From assembly GCA_041821285.1 (NCBI GenBank), contig JBGUER010000044.1, positions 1-18,424 of the forward strand: DNA of 18,424 bases, in the 5' to 3' direction. Positions 14,406 to 18,424 of the stretch are shown here, one piece after another. The first letter of the stretch is position 1; every line of letters begins with the position of its first letter. The DNA comes from JAJBWD01 sp041821285 (GTDB taxonomy: Bacteria; Bacillota; Clostridia; Clostridiales; Clostridiaceae). The position numbers were made by a program, and so were the translations under genes. The notes beneath the pieces are model-generated. The model did no database searches and was not told the origin of the DNA. It saw only the letters and a program-made list of their open reading frames with translations.

Positions 14406-15461
14406 CTATATATTTTCATATTTGTAATAAGCACTACAACTTCCTTCAGAGGACACCATACATGGGCCCACTGGATTTTCAGGATTACATATTTTTCTAA
14501 AAAGAGGACATTGATTTGGCTTAATTTTACCTTTTAAAACATCTCCACATCTGCACAATGATTTTGATTGTTTTTCATTATGTTCTATTTTATAATATGT
14601 TTCTATATCATAAGATTTAAACTCATCTTTTAATTTAAATCCACTGTTTGGGATTAATCCCAGCCCTCTCCAATAATCATCTTTAAGGGTAAAAACTTTA
14701 TCTATGAATTTTCTAGCTTCTTTATTGCCTTCATATCTTACAGCGTTTTGGTATCTATTTTCTATTTTATTGTTGCCGTCTTTTATATTTTTAACTAATG
14801 TATATATTCCGTCTATTAATTCACCATATTCAAAACCAGTTATAACACCATTTTTATTATAATTATTTAAAAATTCAAAACCTTTTTCACCTATTATAAC
14901 AGCAACATTACCAGGACAAATAAAACCGTGAATATTTAAAGTTTTATCATCTAAAATGGCTCTCATTACAGGCTCAACTTTTTTATGAATAGATAAAACA
15001 AAAAAATTAGTTATATTTTGTCTTCTAGCTTCTAATACAGCGATTGCAGTAGCTGGCATAGTAGTTTCAAAACCTATACCTAAAAAAACCACTTTTTTAT
15101 TTTTATTTTCTTTAGCTAAATTTAGAGCATCCATACTTGAATAGACCATTTTCACTGTGGCGCCTTCTGCTTTAGCTTTTTCTAAAGAATATTTTGTGTC
15201 TGAACCAGGAACTCTAATCATGTCTCCGTAAGTAGCTATTAATATATCTTCTTCTTTAGATATATTGTAAACGTAATCAATATAGAAATCAGGAGTTACA
15301 CAAACAGGGCAACCAGGACCAGATATTAAATTTATGTTTTTGCTAATATTAGTTCTCAAACCAAATTTAGAAATGGCCATAGTGTGTGTTCCACAAACTT
15401 CCATTATGTTAAGCTTTTGGTCTAAAGATTTTAGATACTCTACTTTTTCATTATTATTCAT
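14406..15461 (-). CDS. hypD: Hydrogenase maturation iron-sulfur protein HypD
   Basis: The 351-residue scaffold protein works with HypC to assemble the Fe(CN)2CO unit. It has MEVCGTHTM (Cys23) and SGPGCPVCVTP (Cys51, Cys54), the redox-active and iron-binding motifs. Near the C-terminus a cluster of cysteines (CRCGD, QCPLF, ICNPENPVGPC, GSC) includes the [4Fe-4S] ligands. The ATG overlaps the hypC stop by four bases, so HypC and HypD are coupled in translation. Confidence 0.96.
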   Translation of the reverse strand: MNNNEKVEYLKSLDQKLNIMEVCGTHTMAISKFGLRTNISKNINLISGPGCPVCVTPDFYIDYVYNISKEEDILIATYGDMIRVPGSDTKYSLEKAKAEGATVKMVYSSMDALNLAKENKNKKVVFLGIGFETTMPATAIAVLEARRQNITNFFVLSIHKKVEPVMRAILDDKTLNIHGFICPGNVAVIIGEKGFEFLNNYNKNGVITGFEYGELIDGIYTLVKNIKDGNNKIENRYQNAVRYEGNKEARKFIDKVFTLKDDYWRGLGLIPNSGFKLKDEFKSYDIETYYKIEHNEKQSKSLCRCGDVLKGKIKPNQCPLFRKICNPENPVGPCMVSSEGSCSAYYKYENI

Positions 15462-15691
15462 TTTTTATCATCTCTTAACGCTTCTTCCAATTCATCTATT
15501 GCTTCTAATGTTTCTTTAGCTTGTTTTTCTTTGAGTTTTTCTATTGCAAACCCAGCATGTACTAAAACATAATCACCTAATTTTAAATCTTTAATTAAAT
15601 CTGTTCTAATTTTTCTTTTTACTCCTCCCATTTCTCCAATAGCTTCAAAATCCTTTAAATCTATTATTTTTAAGGGCACAGCTAAACACAT
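15458..15691 (-). CDS. hypC: Hydrogenase maturation chaperone HypC
   Basis: The 77-residue protein begins MCLAVPLKI. Cys2, exposed after removal of the initiator Met, is the residue that carries the Fe(CN)2CO unit and binds the large-subunit precursor. This requirement and AGGAG nine bases upstream fix the start at the ATG at 15691, not at a TTG three codons earlier. It is the first gene of the hydrogenase operon. The C-terminal part is a charged helix. Confidence 0.95.
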   Translation of the reverse strand: MCLAVPLKIIDLKDFEAIGEMGGVKRKIRTDLIKDLKLGDYVLVHAGFAIEKLKEKQAKETLEAIDELEEALRDDKK

Positions 15692-15785
15692 CGAGCTCAA
15701 CTCCTATGATATTATTATGTTGTATTCATATAATTTTATAACTGTTTCACATATGTATATCATATCATATTTTAAATAATTATGG

Positions 15786-15813
15786 TATATATAATTAAGG
15801 TATTGGTTGTTAA
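15786..15813 (-). promoter_or_regulatory. Candidate promoter of the hypC-deoC operon
   Basis: On the minus strand TTAACA (15813-15808) is followed after 16 bases by TATATA (15791-15786), about 95 bases before hypC. The -35 matches consensus at five of six positions; the -10 is only four of six. The surrounding DNA is very AT-rich, so other hexamer pairs are possible. Confidence 0.4.
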
Positions 15814-15824
15814 AAAATAAACAT
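15807..15824. promoter_or_regulatory. Rex-like operator in front of hypC
   Basis: TTGTTAAAAAATAAACAT matches the clostridial Rex consensus TTGTTAANNNNTTAACAA at 7 of 7 bases in the first half and 5 of 7 in the second. It overlaps the candidate -35 element of the hydrogenase operon, where a repressor would block RNA polymerase. Rex is an NADH/NAD+-sensing repressor of fermentation and H2-related genes in Firmicutes. AT-richness raises the chance of a random match. Confidence 0.45.
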
Positions 15825-15870
15825 TATTTGCACTCCCTTGTAATTAATATTTTCTTTTTTTAAAATATTA

Positions 15871-15879
15871 TGTTATAAT
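15871..15879 (+). promoter_or_regulatory. Extended -10 promoter element of the divergent small gene
   Basis: TGTTATAAT is an extended -10 element (TGN plus perfect TATAAT at 15874-15879), about 43 bases before the ATG at 15922. Only a weak -35 (TTTCTT, 15851-15856) is at the right distance, which is normal for extended -10 promoters. Confidence 0.6.
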
Positions 15880-15921
15880 AAAATATATTTGAGTATATTA
15901 AAGTAAAGGAGTTAAACGCAG

Positions 15922-16335
15922 ATGGGATTTAGAGACAAACTTTCAGAAAGATACACTCGATCATATTTTAAAAAATATGGTGATAGAATTACCCAAGCAC
16001 AAGGAAATGTAGTATCTGTTAAGGTTGAAGAAAAAACTATATTATGGATATTCCACAAATTATTAGTTACAATAATTTTAAGACCTGATAGAAGTAAAAA
16101 TATATTAAAATGTGTTTATCAAAAACATAGGTGGTTTAAAAAGATTAGTTTTATAAAAATTAGTCAAGGTAATTTACTATTGATTCAAGGGTTAAAAGGT
16201 AAAAAAGGAAAAGAAAAAAGAGAAACTATAGAAATAATGAATATTAGAAACTTAAGTACTAAAAAGGACTTAGTTCCTATGGAAGGTAAAGCCCAAAGTG
16301 TAAAAAGGGTTCAAAGACCTCAAAAATATAAATAA
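15922..16335 (+). CDS. Small basic protein of unknown function
   Basis: I do not recognise a named family in this 137-residue protein. It is strongly basic and rich in lysine, with no signal peptide. The only hydrophobic run (about 39-54, ILWIFHKLLVTIIL) is interrupted by His and Lys and reads more like buried strands than a membrane helix. The middle alternates short hydrophobic stretches with KK/RK pairs (HRWFKKISFIKI, GLKGKKGKEKRE), which would suit binding to nucleic acid or acidic membrane, but this is a guess. AAGGAG lies ten bases before the ATG, an extended -10 promoter precedes it, and a strong terminator follows, so it is a real single-gene unit. Base composition resembles its neighbours. 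Confidence 0.8.
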   Translation: MGFRDKLSERYTRSYFKKYGDRITQAQGNVVSVKVEEKTILWIFHKLLVTIILRPDRSKNILKCVYQKHRWFKKISFIKISQGNLLLIQGLKGKKGKEKRETIEIMNIRNLSTKKDLVPMEGKAQSVKRVQRPQKYK

Positions 16336-16343
16336 ATAAGTAA

Positions 16344-16376
16344 AATAAGGAAGTGAATTTTCACTTCCTTATTTTT
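16344..16376. terminator. Bidirectional terminator between the small gene and the P-type ATPase
   Basis: A long perfect stem (AATAAGGAAGTGA, 16344-16356, with its complement 16361-16373) is followed on the plus strand by further T residues. On the minus strand a T-rich stretch also follows. The right arm contains the last four codons and stop of the convergent ATPase gene. Confidence 0.88.
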
Positions 16377-18424
16377 AGGTATATGCTATTTATTAAAAAT
16401 ATACTTCCGGAAAAAAACATTACAATAAGCCATTTAGAAAAATCCAAATATACTGTATGAAATAATATTTCAAAAAAAGGTATATATATAACTGAAATTA
16501 ACATAAAAACAGAAATAGCTACTGCACCTAATAGATACAAATTAGTAAATGGATTTATATCAAATATTGATTTTTTTAGCGATCTACATTCAAAAACGTG
16601 AAATAATTGTGATAAAACTAAAGTAGCTAGAGTTATTGTTCTACATGCATCTATATTATAATCGTAATACATAGAAGTTAAAAATGCCAAAATAGAACAA
16701 ATGCCGATTAAACAACCACGTATTACAATTTTTGCAGCAAGGCCATCAGCAAATATATTTGCATTTTTTTTTCTTGGTTTATCACTCATTATGCTATTGT
16801 CCCCTGGGTCTAACCCTAAAGCAAGTGCAGGAAGACCATCCGTAGCTAGATTTACAAATAGTATTTGAATAGGCAGAAGAGGAATTTTTAAATAAAGCAA
16901 CGATGCTAAAAGCATAGTTAAAACTTCTCCTAGGTTACAAGATAATAAATACCTTATAAATTTTCTTATATTATCATAAATAATCCTACCTTCTTTAACA
17001 GCAGATATAATAGTTGCAAAATTATCATCTAATAATATCATAGAAGATGCTTCCTTAGTAACGTCAGTACCAGATATACCCATGGAGATGCCAATATCAG
17101 ATTCTTTTATAGCTGGAGCATCATTTACCCCATCACCTGTCATTGCCACTATCTCATTTTCATTTTTTAACGCTTCAATTATTCTTAATTTATGTTTAGG
17201 AGTTACCCTTGCATATATCTTTATTTTGTGAACAATTTCACTAAGTTTTTTATCATTTAATTTATCTATTGCTTCTCCTTCTATACATTGGTCTTTATTT
17301 TTGCATATTCCAATTTCTCGTCCTATAGCATAAGCTGTATTTATATAATCACCTGTAATCATAACTGGAGTTATATGTGCGAGTTTACATTCAATAACTG
17401 CATCTTTAACCTCTTTTCTAGGTGGGTCTATCATACCTGCAATAGATACAAAAATAAGATTTTCTTCTACCTTGTTTTTAATTAAAGTAGACTCTTCTTT
17501 ATATGCTGCTGCAATACACCTTAAAGCATCTTTTGATAAATCATCTATATTTATTATGATTTTTTTTCTAATTTCATCAGTTAACAAAACTGGAATACCA
17601 TTATTTAAGTAATATTTGCACTTTTTTATAAGTTTATCAGGTGCACCTTTTGAATAAATAATATATTTATTATTTTCCTTGATAACCACAGACATCATTT
17701 TTCTTATTGAATCAAATGGAATTTCATAAACAATATTTTTTATCTTATAATTTTTTATATCAGAAGCTTTATTTATAAATGCCAAAATAAGAGCTTTTTC
17801 CGTAGGTTCTCCAATAACTAAATCTTCGATTTTATTTTTGTTTTTATTAAAAGAGCAATCACTGCAATAGAAAAATATATTTTTTATTAAATCCTTATTT
17901 ACAATGTTTTCATCATTAATATTATAAGTTTTATTTTCTGTATAAAGCTTTATAACCTTCATATTATTTTCAGTTAAAGTTCCTGTTTTATCACTGCAGA
18001 TAAATGAAGTGCATCCTAAAGTTTCTACTGCAGGAAGCTTCCTAACTAAAGCATTTCTTTTAAGCATTCTAGATACTCCTATTGCTAAAGACACAGTGAC
18101 AATGGCAGGCAGTCCTTCTGGTATAGCTGCTACAGAAAGACTAACACCAAGTAAGAACATTTCATATTTATTTTCACCTCTTAAAATTCCAAGTAAGGTA
18201 ACAACAGCGCATATTACCAAACAAATAATTACTAATATTTTGCCAAGATAATTAAGTTTTTCTTTAAGAGGCGATTTTTCCTGTTTTATTTCATCAAGCA
18301 TTTTAGCAATTTTGCCCATTTCAGTTCGCATACCTGTTTCTTTTATTATAGCCATACCTTTACCAGATATTACTGTGGTTCCCATATATATTTTGTTACT
18401 ATTTTCTATGTTTTTTACAACACC
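16361..18424 (-). CDS. P-type (IIA/IIB-like) calcium-transporting ATPase, 5' end outside window
   Basis: The frame is open to the last base of the window, giving 687 residues with about 200 N-terminal residues missing, including the TGES loop. Visible motifs are: the actuator-domain end (MGTTVISGKG); PEGLP in M4; the phosphorylation motif SDKTGTLT with its Asp codon at 17992-17990; MITGDY; and the hinge MTGDGVNDAP. The ion-site helices read SCNLGEV in M5 and NLATDGLPALALG in M6, keeping the residues equivalent to SERCA Asn768, Glu771, Asn796, Thr799 and Asp800. The M8 position of SERCA Glu908 appears to be Gln (LVLSQLFHVFECRS). This is the PMR1/YloB-like set, so export of Ca2+ (perhaps Mn2+) is likely. 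The ATG at 18385 is internal, not the true start. Confidence 0.92.
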   Translation of the reverse strand, partial: GVVKNIENSNKIYMGTTVISGKGMAIIKETGMRTEMGKIAKMLDEIKQEKSPLKEKLNYLGKILVIICLVICAVVTLLGILRGENKYEMFLLGVSLSVAAIPEGLPAIVTVSLAIGVSRMLKRNALVRKLPAVETLGCTSFICSDKTGTLTENNMKVIKLYTENKTYNINDENIVNKDLIKNIFFYCSDCSFNKNKNKIEDLVIGEPTEKALILAFINKASDIKNYKIKNIVYEIPFDSIRKMMSVVIKENNKYIIYSKGAPDKLIKKCKYYLNNGIPVLLTDEIRKKIIINIDDLSKDALRCIAAAYKEESTLIKNKVEENLIFVSIAGMIDPPRKEVKDAVIECKLAHITPVMITGDYINTAYAIGREIGICKNKDQCIEGEAIDKLNDKKLSEIVHKIKIYARVTPKHKLRIIEALKNENEIVAMTGDGVNDAPAIKESDIGISMGISGTDVTKEASSMILLDDNFATIISAVKEGRIIYDNIRKFIRYLLSCNLGEVLTMLLASLLYLKIPLLPIQILFVNLATDGLPALALGLDPGDNSIMSDKPRKKNANIFADGLAAKIVIRGCLIGICSILAFLTSMYYDYNIDACRTITLATLVLSQLFHVFECRSLKKSIFDINPFTNLYLLGAVAISVFMLISVIYIPFFEILFHTVYLDFSKWLIVMFFSGSIFLINSIYLKIRK

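Noticed and set aside
15692..15700. TTG start for hypC giving an MSSM N-terminus
   Set aside because: HypC needs Cys at position 2 after Met; only the ATG at 15691 gives this.
15720..15780. Riboswitch or CRP/FNR-type palindrome in the hypC leader
   Set aside because: The ATATGATATACATAT-like repeats are imperfect and expected in such AT-rich DNA; no stable structured leader or conserved riboswitch core is visible.

Overview
The window is low-GC, AT-rich DNA with strong AGGAGG-type ribosome binding sites and tightly packed genes. This fits an anaerobic member of the Clostridia; the species cannot be read from the sequence.

Layout. Bases 1-285 (minus) hold the N-terminal part of an IS30-type transposase cut by the window edge. 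ychF (492-1589, plus) follows with its own near-consensus promoter. It converges on a Lon-family (COG1067-like) protease gene (1600-3876, minus) whose protease dyad is intact but whose ATPase motifs are lost. From 15691 down to 3979 (minus) runs one very compact 18-gene block: hypC, hypD, hypE, a NuoC-like subunit, the [NiFe]-hydrogenase large subunit, hypA, hypB, mrpE, mrpF, mrpG, mbhD, mbhE, mrpB, mrpC, an mrpD/mbhH-like antiporter subunit, a NuoH-like subunit, the hydrogenase small subunit, a two-cluster ferredoxin subunit (frameshifted here) and deoC. Most junctions overlap or abut, and a clear terminator lies after deoC. A divergent gene for a small basic protein of unknown function (15922-16335, plus) follows. 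It converges on a P-type Ca2+-type ATPase (minus) whose 5' end lies beyond the window.

How it works together. The block encodes a membrane-bound group 4 [NiFe] hydrogenase of the Mbh (Mrp-Mbh hybrid) kind. A ferredoxin-like subunit, small subunit, NuoC-like subunit and large subunit would form the electron-transfer arm that makes H2 from reduced ferredoxin. NuoH-like, MrpD-like and the small Mrp/Mbh subunits would form the ion-pumping membrane arm (H+ pumping and/or Na+/H+ exchange). HypA, B, C, D and E build the Ni-Fe(CN)2CO site; HypF and a maturation endopeptidase are not in the window. The large subunit ends right after its second CxxC motif, so no endopeptidase should be needed. A Rex-like operator overlaps the candidate -35 element in front of hypC, which suggests control by the NADH/NAD+ ratio.

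Points for a second look: the single-base frameshift in the ferredoxin subunit, the ATPase-dead Lon-like protease, deoC translationally joined to a hydrogenase operon, the long MrpD-like subunit that appears to carry an MbhI-like tail, the Rex-like site, and the uncharacterised divergent gene.
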